Notes: generated by a model from the letters alone, not told the origin. A stretch of DNA of 23,956 bases from Thermoplasmata archaeon (GCA_030637965.1 DAOWFO010000013.1:1-23956), one strand, 5' to 3'; positions 7,657-15,639 are shown, counted from the first letter of the stretch. Translations and numbers: made by a program.

Positions 7657-8496
7657 TTAAAGTATACATGCCATTAGATCAATATCACTAACCATTCCAA
7701 CGAGTCTATCATCAGAATCAACAATTGGTATATGACTAATATCATTTTTAATCATTATATTTGCTACTTCACCAACTGGTGTGTTTTTTGATGCTTTTTT
7801 CACGCCTATTATCATGGCTTCTTTAACTGGAATTGTTGGTAATGTAACTTCTGATGTTGAATAATAAAGTCTAACAGTATCACGTATTCCTTCCCATGTC
7901 CACTGATCCTCATCATCTCCCAAACCAATTTCTGAACGTGCGATTCCTTCTTTTATGATACTTAATTTAAATAGATCTCCATCTGATACTATACCAGTTA
8001 GTTTTAGATTATCATTTAAAACAGGTAGAGTATTTTCATTTGTAATGCTTATAATTTCCATAACAATGTTTATTGGATTTTCTTCATGAACAGGGACAAC
8101 TAAATTGGAAAAATACTGATCGATTTTATCTTCTTTTTTTAACATAGTTTGGTTAATTATATCTTTAGGACTAATTATTCCAACAAGATTTTTCTTCTTG
8201 TTTACAACTGGCAATCCATGAATTCTATTATCAAATAACAACTTAGCAGCATCTTTGATATTTTGATCTTTTTTTATAAAATGAAAATCTTCATTCATCA
8301 CTAAGGCTAATTGATCATCTTCTGCGTTTTTGAAAATATCTGTTCTTGTAACAACTCCTGCGACATTTTTTGTACCCTTTTTTAGGATAGGCATACCTGA
8401 AACATTATTTTTTGCCAGTTTATCAAGCACTGATTTAATTGAACCCGGAATATATCCAACGATTAATTCTGTTGACATTACATCTTCAACTTTCAT
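7657..8496 (-). CDS. Four-CBS-domain protein
   Basis: This 279-residue soluble protein is built almost entirely of CBS modules at about 1-57, 66-118, 130-180 and 225-279. Each shows the pattern of a PV/PI strand, a G(I/V)(V/I)S or T strand and a final D(I/L) (VVTRTDIF, IISPKDII, IVSDGDLF, MVSDIDLM). A linker near residues 181-224 contains DDEDQWTWEGI. Tandem CBS pairs normally bind adenine nucleotides or S-adenosyl compounds and act as sensors; no catalytic domain is attached. Its ATG is 7 nt from the amidohydrolase stop and is preceded by AAGGTAG, so it is translated from the same message. A role linking nucleotide status to its partners is only an inference. Confidence 0.85.
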   Translation of the reverse strand: MKVEDVMSTELIVGYIPGSIKSVLDKLAKNNVSGMPILKKGTKNVAGVVTRTDIFKNAEDDQLALVMNEDFHFIKKDQNIKDAAKLLFDNRIHGLPVVNKKKNLVGIISPKDIINQTMLKKEDKIDQYFSNLVVPVHEENPINIVMEIISITNENTLPVLNDNLKLTGIVSDGDLFKLSIIKEGIARSEIGLGDDEDQWTWEGIRDTVRLYYSTSEVTLPTIPVKEAMIIGVKKASKNTPVGEVANIMIKNDISHIPIVDSDDRLVGMVSDIDLMACIL

Positions 8497-8503
8497 ATTA
8501 TAT

Positions 8504-9523
8504 CTACCTTTGATTTCTTGGAATGTATAAAGCTCTTAAGGTTTTTTTATCCAATACCATAAACTCGTTTGAAGAGTTGAGGTCGAGAATACTATAATCT
8601 AGATTTAAAGCTTTCCTTGGATTATATGTTATCATATTTAATAGATTCTCAATGGAAAAAATTCCAGTCATATTTTTAAGGAATTTTAATTCGTCTAATA
8701 TGTTTGGTGTGTTTAGCATAGCATTATCTGTCCCAAGCATTATATCAATTCCAATTTTACTAAAAAGATTAATGTTAGATTTCAAACCAAAAAACTCATT
8801 TGAACGGGAACATATAACAATAGTTATATTATCGTCCTTAACACGAATGAGATCAGACTCTGATGCATAATTCATATGAATCAAAAAATCAGGCTTTAAA
8901 TCCAAGACCCGTTCGATATCTTCTCTAATTCGTTCACTAGCATGAATTACAAACATTTTTCCCATTTTTTTAGTATGTTTTGCAATTTTTTCAATTTCTG
9001 AGTATTCCAAGTCTAATATACTACTTAATCCTATTCCTTGAGAATTTTTTAATAGTAGATTAATCTCTTCTTTGTTATATGTTAATTGATTTGGCCTTGA
9101 CAAAATTACAGGTGAAATATTTGTTTTTCCCAATGCTTTTTTTAGGTGGTTTATGCCTTGTAATCCATTTTCTCTAAAATCACAAAAATGCGATATGCCT
9201 GTTTTTGTCATTTCATCAATGGATTCCTTCATCCCACCTATTATTTCTTTGTCAGAAGTCTCTTTTAATAATCTATGTTTTAGTCCATCTGGCGGTGCAA
9301 CAAGCTCTTCAATGTTTCTTGGAAGCTTTATGTTTTTTTTTCTTATGAAAGAATCGCCGATATGCGTATGTGCATTTACAAATGTTGGAACAATCAATCC
9401 TTTACATATTGGTTTTTTAGGAGGATTACTATTCCCATGATCTATTATTTTGCGATTTTCAATACCCAGATATCCTTTTATAAACCCATTTTCTGTAAAG
9501 ATTTCTCCCGAAATGTATTCCAT
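8504..9523 (-). CDS. Amidohydrolase-superfamily metal-dependent hydrolase/deaminase
   Basis: A 339-residue TIM-barrel amidohydrolase related to the cytosine/guanine/S-adenosylhomocysteine deaminase group. The metal and active-site ligands are visible: His52 and His54 in NAHTHIGD, His194 and Glu197 in IHASE, His216 in LIHMNYAS and Asp266 in LGTDNAM. Small N- and C-terminal beta segments flank the barrel; residues 41-47 (KGLIVPT) precede the first ligand. The substrate is not evident; nucleobase or adenosyl derivatives are the usual ones, which would fit the neighbouring CBS protein. No SD precedes the ATG, and a TATA-like TTTAAA at about 9552-9557 lies only some 30 bp upstream, so the message is probably leaderless. 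It heads the operon with the CBS and glyS genes. Confidence 0.8.
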   Translation of the reverse strand: MEYISGEIFTENGFIKGYLGIENRKIIDHGNSNPPKKPICKGLIVPTFVNAHTHIGDSFIRKKNIKLPRNIEELVAPPDGLKHRLLKETSDKEIIGGMKESIDEMTKTGISHFCDFRENGLQGINHLKKALGKTNISPVILSRPNQLTYNKEEINLLLKNSQGIGLSSILDLEYSEIEKIAKHTKKMGKMFVIHASERIREDIERVLDLKPDFLIHMNYASESDLIRVKDDNITIVICSRSNEFFGLKSNINLFSKIGIDIMLGTDNAMLNTPNILDELKFLKNMTGIFSIENLLNMITYNPRKALNLDYSILDLNSSNEFMVLDKKTLRALYIPRNQR

Positions 9524-9566
9524 TAATGTAAAGTAAATAATGAGTTGTGTTTAAAGCTTACCTGCT

Positions 9567-10232
9567 CTATTTTAATGTTTTAACCCATTGATAAACTGGT
9601 TCAACAAGCTGTTTAATACGTTCTTTTTCCTCAGTTATTGGTGTTGGTTCCCAGTCATCGGTAGGCTCAAAATGAAAATCGGTTACTATGCCATGTCTCT
9701 CTTCTTTTGGTTTAAATATAATCTTAAGGGGCATACCAAATTCTACATCCCATGGATCAATGCCGTGTAGTTCATTTGCAATTGCTACCTTACTATTTCC
9801 AATGACAGCGTAAACTAGTACGATGGGCAATCTTTTTAGCGATGATCTACCACTCCATCCTGCAATGGTCCATGTGTGAATTTTTGCCGTAAGTGGCATT
9901 TCTACCCATTCGGTTTTTTCAAGGTTGCAATCGAGATTCCAGCAGTGTGTTCGAACTGGTACCCATGTATCGCCACATTTAGGACATCTCGTTCCCCAGA
10001 GTTTTCCATCAAGCAACCCTATAAAGAATTTACTATTCTGCCCATGTCTTATGGTGTATAGTTGATCATAATGGAGGAATTGGTTCATTGCTTTTCCATC
10101 TTCTGAGATTTCATGGCCGATAAAAGCAAGTCCTGTCTCTTTAACGTCTTTAGGTCTATAGGTTTTCCTTTCTGTGAAATTTGGTTCTTCGGTAAACTTC
10201 TTCTTTTTTCTAGTAATTGTTTCTCCACTCAA
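9567..10232 (-). CDS. DUF35 Zn-ribbon/OB-fold partner of the thiolase-like protein
   Basis: A 221-residue acyl-CoA-associated protein. A rubredoxin-like zinc ribbon has Cys83 and Cys86 (CPKC) with Cys97 and Cys102, followed by an OB fold at about 112-190. DUF35 proteins form complexes with thiolase-superfamily enzymes, for example in archaeal mevalonate synthesis and in actinobacterial steroid side-chain aldolases, where they bind the CoA ester. The N-terminal 50 residues are a basic extension (TRKKKKF). The start is TTG, backed by a near-perfect AAGGAGGTG ending 5 nt before it; this SD lies mostly inside the last codons of the upstream thiolase gene, whose stop ends 1 nt away, so translation is probably coupled. 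Confidence 0.85.
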   Translation of the reverse strand: MSGETITRKKKKFTEEPNFTERKTYRPKDVKETGLAFIGHEISEDGKAMNQFLHYDQLYTIRHGQNSKFFIGLLDGKLWGTRCPKCGDTWVPVRTHCWNLDCNLEKTEWVEMPLTAKIHTWTIAGWSGRSSLKRLPIVLVYAVIGNSKVAIANELHGIDPWDVEFGMPLKIIFKPKEERHGIVTDFHFEPTDDWEPTPITEEKERIKQLVEPVYQWVKTLK

Positions 10233-10233
10233 T

Positions 10234-11484
10234 TTAGCACCTCCTTAAAATAAAGTTAGAAATACTCGTTCCTGTACCAGCATGGCTATTGACTATTCCA
10301 CATTTTGCATCAGGCACCTCGGTTTTTTTACTAAGATGCTTCTTTGGAATAAGATCTGAAAGCTGATAGAAACATTCAATTGTACTCATGAGTCCTGTGG
10401 CCCCAACAGGATGTCCATAGCCCATTAAACCTCCACCTGGATTCATAGGTATTTCACCATGCATGTGTGTACTTTCGTCGCGAAGAAACTGGGCGATATT
10501 GTTTTCATCTGCAAGATATAGTGCTTTGTAAATTTGAGCTTCAGAAGTGGAAAAAGCATCATGTATTTCACCGAAATCGATTTCCTTACGCGGATTTTCA
10601 ATGCCTGCCATTTTGTATGCTTGGTCAGCTGCATTTCGACATGCGCCAAATTCTGTCATCTCAGGATATCCTTTGCCATAACGTTCTGTCCAACCTGGGA
10701 AATTCAACCGATCACCGGCACGAATAGTACAACTAGAAAGCCCCATGCCATCAATTGTGACATAACCATCTGGATTAATTTTTTTGGCGTACTCTTCAGA
10801 ACAAACAAGAGTAAAAGCAACTCCACGCGACATAAGGCAGCAATCATACTTCTTAATTGGATATGAAATAAGTCGAGAATTCATTACATCCTCTGTTGTT
10901 ATATATTTGTGCTCATTTCTGTACCATTGAGCCTTAGGATTATCCATTGCGTTGTTTCTGTTTTTAGCACCAATTGTTGCGACGTCTTCTTCAGAAACAT
11001 TGTTGTCTTTCATCCATTTGTTTGCCATCGCAGCATAATAAATGGGGTATATTCCGCCAACAAGGAGCTCATATCTTATATCAGATGCTAAGGCAATAAA
11101 TTCACTTCCTTGCGACTGTGATACTGAATCCATTGTTTCCCAGCCGACAACACCAACAACATCATGATGACCTGACATTACTGCAAGAGCTGCTGCATAT
11201 AATGCCGATCCGCCGGTATTGCCACCGTTTTCAACACGATAATGTGGAACTCCTACAAGTCCCAGATGATCATGGACAATCCATTCAGAACAAAGTTGAT
11301 GTCCGAAATGTACTGAGAAATGAGAATAAATCATTAGATCGAGATCTCTCATTGAAAACTCAGGAATTTCTTCTCTTGTTTCTCTTATACAATCGGCTGC
11401 TCCACCTTCGATGTTTTCAAAACCTGTAGGACCGTAATCAAATGGAGTAGTAGCGCCTCCTACAATACATACCTTCCTCGACAT
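10234..11484 (-). CDS. Thiolase-superfamily protein lacking the nucleophilic Cys (SCP-x/Ltp2-like)
   Basis: A 416-residue thiolase-fold protein. The region that normally reads like VEAACASG is VENGGNTGG (84-92), placing Gly88 where the acyl-accepting Cys should be. The C-terminal cysteine loop is also changed to VNSHAGTGT (398-406). Retained features are EIHDAFS (His308) and GYGHPVGATG (His358). Ordinary Claisen thiolysis should therefore be impaired. Cys-less thiolase homologues paired with DUF35 proteins include the Ltp2 retro-aldolases of steroid side-chain breakdown, which use other residues. The adjacent DUF35 gene fits this model. The ATG has GAGGT 8 nt upstream. Arg and Ala codons look somewhat more GC-rich than in the gingipain region. 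Substrate unknown; the thiolase fold itself is certain. Confidence 0.82.
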   Translation of the reverse strand: MSRKVCIVGGATTPFDYGPTGFENIEGGAADCIRETREEIPEFSMRDLDLMIYSHFSVHFGHQLCSEWIVHDHLGLVGVPHYRVENGGNTGGSALYAAALAVMSGHHDVVGVVGWETMDSVSQSQGSEFIALASDIRYELLVGGIYPIYYAAMANKWMKDNNVSEEDVATIGAKNRNNAMDNPKAQWYRNEHKYITTEDVMNSRLISYPIKKYDCCLMSRGVAFTLVCSEEYAKKINPDGYVTIDGMGLSSCTIRAGDRLNFPGWTERYGKGYPEMTEFGACRNAADQAYKMAGIENPRKEIDFGEIHDAFSTSEAQIYKALYLADENNIAQFLRDESTHMHGEIPMNPGGGLMGYGHPVGATGLMSTIECFYQLSDLIPKKHLSKKTEVPDAKCGIVNSHAGTGTSISNFILRRC

Positions 11485-11513
11485 ATCATTCTACCTCTTT
11501 TCGTCATGAGACT

Positions 11514-11521
11514 AAAAAAAA
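11514..11521 (-). terminator. Oligo-T tract between acyl-CoA synthetase and thiolase-like genes
   Basis: Eight consecutive T on the minus strand lie about 94 nt after the acyl-CoA synthetase stop and 30 nt before the thiolase-like start. It could end the synthetase message, making the thiolase/DUF35 pair a separate unit. Read-through remains possible. Confidence 0.35.
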
Positions 11522-11614
11522 TTTCATTAAATCCCCCGTCTCACTTAAAGGCATAACGAAGAAGACATTGAAAAATGTTTTTGTTTTTCGTTTATTGCCG
11601 AAGTATTTTATTGG

Positions 11615-13549
11615 TTAAATAGCATTTTTTATTTCTTCAATTGCTTTTTGGTTCTCTATCGATGAAACATCGCTGACTTCTTTTCCAAGGAAAGTGGATT
11701 TAATAATTCTTCTTACAATTTTTGCAGATCTTGTTTTGGGAAGGTCTCTTACGAACTTAACATCACGTGGTTTCAGTGTTTTTCCCATTATTTTCACAAC
11801 TTGGGTTTTAAGATCATTCCTTAAAGATTCATTCGAATCGTAATCCGGATTTAAGACAACAAAACAAACGATGTCTTCACCCTTTATTTTATCAGGTACA
11901 CCTATTGTTGCAGCTTCTGATACAGCAGGATGTTCAATAAGTGCAGCTTCAATTTCGGCAGGTCCTGTTCGCCTTCCAGCTATTTTAATTGTATCATCAC
12001 TTCTTCCATGAAGGGACCAAAAACCGTCATTATCTATTAATGCCCAATCACCGTGATACCATATATTGGGCCACTTAGACCAATAAGTTTGGATGTACCT
12101 GTCCGGTTCATTCCAAAATCCTCTTGTCATTGATGGCGCAGGTTTTTTTGCTACAAGATGCCCCATCTTTTCCTTTATTGGTTTACCGTAATCATCAAAA
12201 ACATCAATGTCCATACCTAAACCAGGTCCACGAAGTGTGCAAGGTTTAAGTGAAGTGATTGGGAGAGGAGATAGGAAACATCCTATAATCTCTGTCCCAC
12301 CAGAAATATTTATAATCGGGATTTTTTTATTACCAATTTTTTCAAAAAACCAATTCCAGGAATCTGAATCCCAAGGTTCACCAGTAGAACCTAAAAGTCT
12401 TAATGAGCTAAGATCTTTTTTGTTTACCCAATTATCACCATATGTCATAAGAAGACGAATTGCAGTTGGAGAAATGCCAAATTGTGTTATTTTATGCCTT
12501 TTAATAAGTTTCCATAATCTGTCAGGATTTGGATAATTTGGGGCTCCTTCAAATACAATAATATTTCCACCAAAGTTCAGAACACCAATTATCATCCAGG
12601 GTCCCATCATCCATCCAATATCTGTCAACCAGAAAAACACATCACTTACTTTGACATCAAAATAATAACCAAGTTCTTTTGCAATTTGTACAAGAGCTCC
12701 ACCATGAGTATGAACAGTTCCTTTTGGTCTGCCAGTTGTTCCAGAGGAAAATATTATCATAGCATAATCCTCTGAATCCATTTGAATAGTATCACATTCT
12801 TCCGATTGTTTTGAAACAATATCTTGCCACCGAACATCTCTACCTTCTTTCCATTGAACATTTAAACCAAGTTGATTATAGACTATTACATGCTCTAAGG
12901 ATTTGACTGTATCAAGTGCTTTATCAGCTTCTTTTTTAATTTCATATGTTTTCCCTCTCCTAACGGATCCATCAGCAGTAAGTAGGATCTTTGCTTCTGC
13001 GATATTTAACCTAGAAGCAAGAGCATATCCACCAAAACCAGAAAATATTGGAATAATTATTGCACCAATTTTCATTGCAGATAAAAATCCTATAACAATT
13101 TCAGGAATCATTGGCATATAAATACCAACTCTATCTCCCTTTTTAACACCAAGTTCTTTTAATGCATTTGCAAACTTATTTACCTCTTTATTTAATTCAT
13201 TATAGGTTAATTTTCTTGTATCTCCTTTTTCATTTTCCCAAGTAACAGCAATATTGTCCTTTTTATTAGAGTTTATATGTTTATCAAGACAATTATGAAC
13301 AATGTTAATCTTTCCATTAATAAACCATTTGGTCCATTCGATCCCTTTTGAATCATCATAGATTTTTGTATAAGGTTTAAACCATTCGATATTTAAATCT
13401 TTAATTACAGCATCCCAGAACCATTCAATATCTTTGATTGATTTCTTAATTAACTCATCATAATCTTTGATATCATATTTTTTCATAAATCTTGTAATAT
13501 TTGCTTTTTCAATATAATCATCTGTTGGTTTCCAGACAATATCATTCAT
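11615..13549 (-). CDS. AMP-forming acyl-CoA synthetase (acetyl/acetoacetyl-CoA synthetase-like)
   Basis: A 644-residue ANL-superfamily enzyme that activates a carboxylic acid with ATP and CoA. An ACAS-type N-terminal region covers about 35-95. The phosphate loop FSSGTTGRPKG is at 267-277, the A5 motif SGGTE at 416-420, YHGDWALID and GRSDDTIKIAGRR follow, and the catalytic Lys610 is in SAKIVRR. True acetyl-CoA synthetases have WWQTE at A5, where the second Trp limits the pocket to acetate; here that position is Gly417, and the motif ISGGTEIIGCF is closer to acetoacetyl-CoA synthetases. A larger or oxo acid substrate is therefore likely. It diverges from the ferredoxin gene. Fold and reaction are sure, substrate is not. 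Confidence 0.88.
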   Translation of the reverse strand: MNDIVWKPTDDYIEKANITRFMKKYDIKDYDELIKKSIKDIEWFWDAVIKDLNIEWFKPYTKIYDDSKGIEWTKWFINGKINIVHNCLDKHINSNKKDNIAVTWENEKGDTRKLTYNELNKEVNKFANALKELGVKKGDRVGIYMPMIPEIVIGFLSAMKIGAIIIPIFSGFGGYALASRLNIAEAKILLTADGSVRRGKTYEIKKEADKALDTVKSLEHVIVYNQLGLNVQWKEGRDVRWQDIVSKQSEECDTIQMDSEDYAMIIFSSGTTGRPKGTVHTHGGALVQIAKELGYYFDVKVSDVFFWLTDIGWMMGPWMIIGVLNFGGNIIVFEGAPNYPNPDRLWKLIKRHKITQFGISPTAIRLLMTYGDNWVNKKDLSSLRLLGSTGEPWDSDSWNWFFEKIGNKKIPIINISGGTEIIGCFLSPLPITSLKPCTLRGPGLGMDIDVFDDYGKPIKEKMGHLVAKKPAPSMTRGFWNEPDRYIQTYWSKWPNIWYHGDWALIDNDGFWSLHGRSDDTIKIAGRRTGPAEIEAALIEHPAVSEAATIGVPDKIKGEDIVCFVVLNPDYDSNESLRNDLKTQVVKIMGKTLKPRDVKFVRDLPKTRSAKIVRRIIKSTFLGKEVSDVSSIENQKAIEEIKNAI

Positions 13550-13620
13550 TTTTTCGAAATCCCCTATTTTTAATATGAATTAGTTATATGTTCAAAAAAG
13601 CTTCGAAAAAGATTATAAGG
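13550..13620. promoter_or_regulatory. Divergent promoter region between acyl-CoA synthetase and ferredoxin genes
   Basis: A plus-strand ATTATAAG at 13612-13619, preceded by an A-rich BRE-like stretch, could drive the ferredoxin gene. On the minus strand AACATATAACTA (13581-13592) could drive the synthetase. TTTTTCGAA (13550-13558) and its reverse complement TTCGAAAAA (13602-13610) flank the minus-strand TATA element and may form an operator. Confidence 0.35.
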
Positions 13621-13681
13621 AAAAACTAAAATACCGCTTTCAGTAAAATGATATAAGTTAGCAATAGGAGTTGAATAGAAT

Positions 13682-13891
13682 ATGAAAAAAGATTTTGAAG
13701 AAGGAGATATTAAAATAACTATAGATTACGAAAAATGCACGGGTTCTGGAGAATGTGTTACAGGATGCCCTGTAGATATATTGGAAGTAATTGATGGGAA
13801 AGCAATAGTAAAAGACGTTGGAGAATGTATTGAATGTTGTGCATGTGTATCTTCATGTCCAAACGATGCTATTGAACACAGTTCTTGTTAG
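13682..13891 (+). CDS. Small dicluster ferredoxin with one cluster cysteine replaced by Ser
   Basis: A 69-residue electron carrier. The first half-motif is CTGSGECVTGCP (Cys19, Ser22, Cys25, Cys29) and the second CIECCACVSSCP (Cys49, 52, 55, 59). The second motif is complete, so with Cys29 it can hold one [4Fe-4S] cluster. The other cluster would have only Cys19, Cys25 and Cys59 plus Ser22, suggesting a [3Fe-4S] or serine-ligated cluster. Extra Cys53 and Cys69 are present. Its position opposite an acyl-CoA synthetase suggests a link with CoA-ester redox chemistry, but no partner oxidoreductase is adjacent. GGAG lies about 11 nt before the ATG, rather far for an SD. Confidence 0.85.
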   Translation: MKKDFEEGDIKITIDYEKCTGSGECVTGCPVDILEVIDGKAIVKDVGECIECCACVSSCPNDAIEHSSC

Positions 13892-13951
13892 TTTTCTTTC
13901 AAATTTTTCGATGAAAAGTACAAAATAAATAATAAGAGATTGTTGGATTAA

Positions 13952-14383
13952 ATGAATAAAAATCATAAAAACATAGAAATCCAATTTGTGGATTACTGGC
14001 CAAATGATGAAATAGTAAATCTTTATAAAGCAGGAGGATGGTGGAAAGAATCCTACGATCAATCGGGAATTAAATATTTAATAAAAGGAAGCTTTCTTTT
14101 TGCAGTAATAGTTGAAAAAAATTCTGGAAAAGCCATAGGAATGGGACGTATTTTATCTGATGGTGTTTCTGATGCTTATATACAAGATTTAGTTGTTTTA
14201 CCGGAATACCGTGGTCAAGGTATAGGTAAACAGCTTGTTGAATCTCTATTAAAGCATTGTTTATCTAAAGGGATTCAATGGATAGGACTTATTGCAGAAC
14301 CGGGTCAGGATAGTTTTTATTTATCAATGAATTTTCATAATATGAAAAATCACATTCCAATGAAATATAAAATTGAGGATTAA
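13952..14383 (+). CDS. GNAT-family N-acetyltransferase
   Basis: A 143-residue single-domain acetyltransferase using acetyl-CoA. The core strand and pyrophosphate loop QDLVVLPEYRGQGIGKQL (78-95) contain the R/Q-x-x-G-x-G/A signature as RGQGIG (87-92). The C-terminal GFY-like region appears as QDSFYLSMNF, also typical. The acceptor amine is unknown. There is no convincing SD, and an AT-rich block about 25-30 bp upstream could allow a leaderless start. The gene is followed after one base by the DUF2156 gene, so they probably form a two-gene operon. Confidence 0.82.
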   Translation: MNKNHKNIEIQFVDYWPNDEIVNLYKAGGWWKESYDQSGIKYLIKGSFLFAVIVEKNSGKAIGMGRILSDGVSDAYIQDLVVLPEYRGQGIGKQLVESLLKHCLSKGIQWIGLIAEPGQDSFYLSMNFHNMKNHIPMKYKIED

Positions 14384-14384
14384 A

Positions 14385-15287
14385 ATGCTTTCAATTAGTG
14401 ATTTTAAACCAGTTAAACTTGAGGATAAAGAACTATTTGACAAACACTATGATAAATATCCACAGTTACATAGCGATTATCTATTTACAACTATTATAAG
14501 CTGGATGGATTATGCAAATTACCATTATACCTTTCTTAAAGACAGTCTAATAATAATTACCAGAATTGAAAATCAACTCGGATTTAGACCTCCAATTGGA
14601 AAGCGAGAAAAAGATGTTTTCCAAGAAGTCCTTCAGCTTGCAAAAAAAGAGCAAAACAAATATCCATTTGGCCTTATTGATCTACCGACAAAAGAATGGC
14701 TTTCAGAAAATTTTCCTAATTTAAAATGTACTCCTAATAGAAGTTATTTTGAATATGTGTATAATTCATATGATCTTGCTATATTGCCTGGCTCACGTTA
14801 TGGAAAAATACGAAACCGTTTAAACAAATTTAAAAGAAATAACTCATATGAAGTTGAATCTATTTCGGAAGAAAATATAAATGAGATAAAGAAATTTCTT
14901 AATAGATGGTGTCTCTGGAAGGACTGTGAATCTGATCCTCTTCTTAAAAATGAGAAGAAAGCAGTAATTTATTCGATGAGTCATTTTTCAGAACTTGAGC
15001 TTTCTGGAATAATTCTCAGAATTAATGGAGATGTTGAGGCAATGGCTGTTTACGAGAAAATGAATTCAGATACTGCAGTAATACATTATGAGAAAGCATC
15101 ACCTGACTATGCTGAGATATATAAAGCTATAAATGTTGAAACAGCAAGAATTCTTCAGAAAGAATTTAAGTTTATAAATAGAGAATCTGATTTGGATATT
15201 CCTGGTCTAAGAAAAGCAAAAATATCATATCATCCTCACCATATGGTTGAAGTTTTTCATATAGATAGGGACTCCTTATTAAAATGA
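14385..15287 (+). CDS. DUF2156 protein (phosphatidylglycerol lysyltransferase C-terminal-like)
   Basis: A 300-residue protein with a tandem GNAT-like fold, as in the catalytic half of MprF-type aminoacyl-phospholipid synthases. The signature FINRESDLDIPGLRKAKISY ends near residue 282 (Asn265, Arg266 and Glu267 begin the motif). Stand-alone archaeal members of DUF2156 have no established reaction; aminoacyl transfer is only a family-level guess. There are no membrane segments, unlike full MprF. I take the ATG at 14385, five bases after a GAGGA SD inside the end of the GNAT gene. An in-frame TTG at 14373 would overlap that SD. It converges with the HTH gene 16 nt away. Confidence 0.78.
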   Translation: MLSISDFKPVKLEDKELFDKHYDKYPQLHSDYLFTTIISWMDYANYHYTFLKDSLIIITRIENQLGFRPPIGKREKDVFQEVLQLAKKEQNKYPFGLIDLPTKEWLSENFPNLKCTPNRSYFEYVYNSYDLAILPGSRYGKIRNRLNKFKRNNSYEVESISEENINEIKKFLNRWCLWKDCESDPLLKNEKKAVIYSMSHFSELELSGIILRINGDVEAMAVYEKMNSDTAVIHYEKASPDYAEIYKAINVETARILQKEFKFINRESDLDIPGLRKAKISYHPHHMVEVFHIDRDSLLK

Positions 15288-15291
15288 ATTG

Positions 15292-15303
15292 ATTTTTGTT
15301 TTA
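15292..15303 (+). terminator. T-rich terminator of the GNAT/DUF2156 unit
   Basis: Five T, G and four T begin 5 nt past the stop codon and fill the 16-nt gap before the convergent HTH gene. Confidence 0.4.
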
Positions 15304-15639
15304 TTATTCATTCTTGCATTTATTGCAGAATAAAGAAAATAGTCCTTCGGTTCTCATTATTCTACAAATTCTGCAGGTTTCTTTTATAACTGAATTTTCT
15401 CCATGCTGAATAATATAATTAGCTGAGGCGGTTATTTCCCTAAGGATGTTTTCATCAATAATTTTGATTTTACCGCGTTTTTTAGACACATATTGACATA
15501 TTGCAGCGGGTGTTACCCCTAATTTTTTTGCAGTTTCCTTTTGGTTTAATCCAAAGTTGTTAATCATACTGTTAGCAATTTCTTTTCTTATAACTGGTAG
15601 ACCATTCCATTTCATAAATTCGCATGGAGTTTGATTCAT
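15304..15639 (-). CDS. Small HTH transcriptional regulator with C-terminal Cys pairs
   Basis: A 111-residue predicted DNA-binding protein. An XRE-like helix-turn-helix spans about 17-56, with LNQKETAKKLGVTPAAICQY covering the two core helices, followed by KKRGK. The C-terminus has Cys89/Cys92 (CRIC) and Cys105/Cys108 (CNKC), which could bind zinc or a metal or redox signal. The layout resembles a family of small archaeal HTH regulators whose targets are unknown. I choose the ATG at 15637-15639. A TTG nine bases upstream has no support, and a TATA-like element near 15661-15672 would start transcription at about 15641, giving a leaderless message. It diverges from the DNA glycosylase/permease genes. 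Confidence 0.8.
   Translation of the reverse strand: MNQTPCEFMKWNGLPVIRKEIANSMINNFGLNQKETAKKLGVTPAAICQYVSKKRGKIKIIDENILREITASANYIIQHGENSVIKETCRICRIMRTEGLFSLFCNKCKNE

Noticed and set aside
10234..11484. Annotating the thiolase/DUF35 pair as the archaeal acetoacetyl-CoA thiolase of the mevalonate pathway
   Set aside because: No HMG-CoA synthase gene is adjacent, and the nucleophilic cysteine is replaced by glycine.
11565..11589. ACATT-GAAA-AATGT hairpin followed by T runs on the plus strand, resembling a bacterial terminator
   Set aside because: Both flanking genes read on the minus strand, so no plus-strand transcript is expected here; the stem is only 5 bp.
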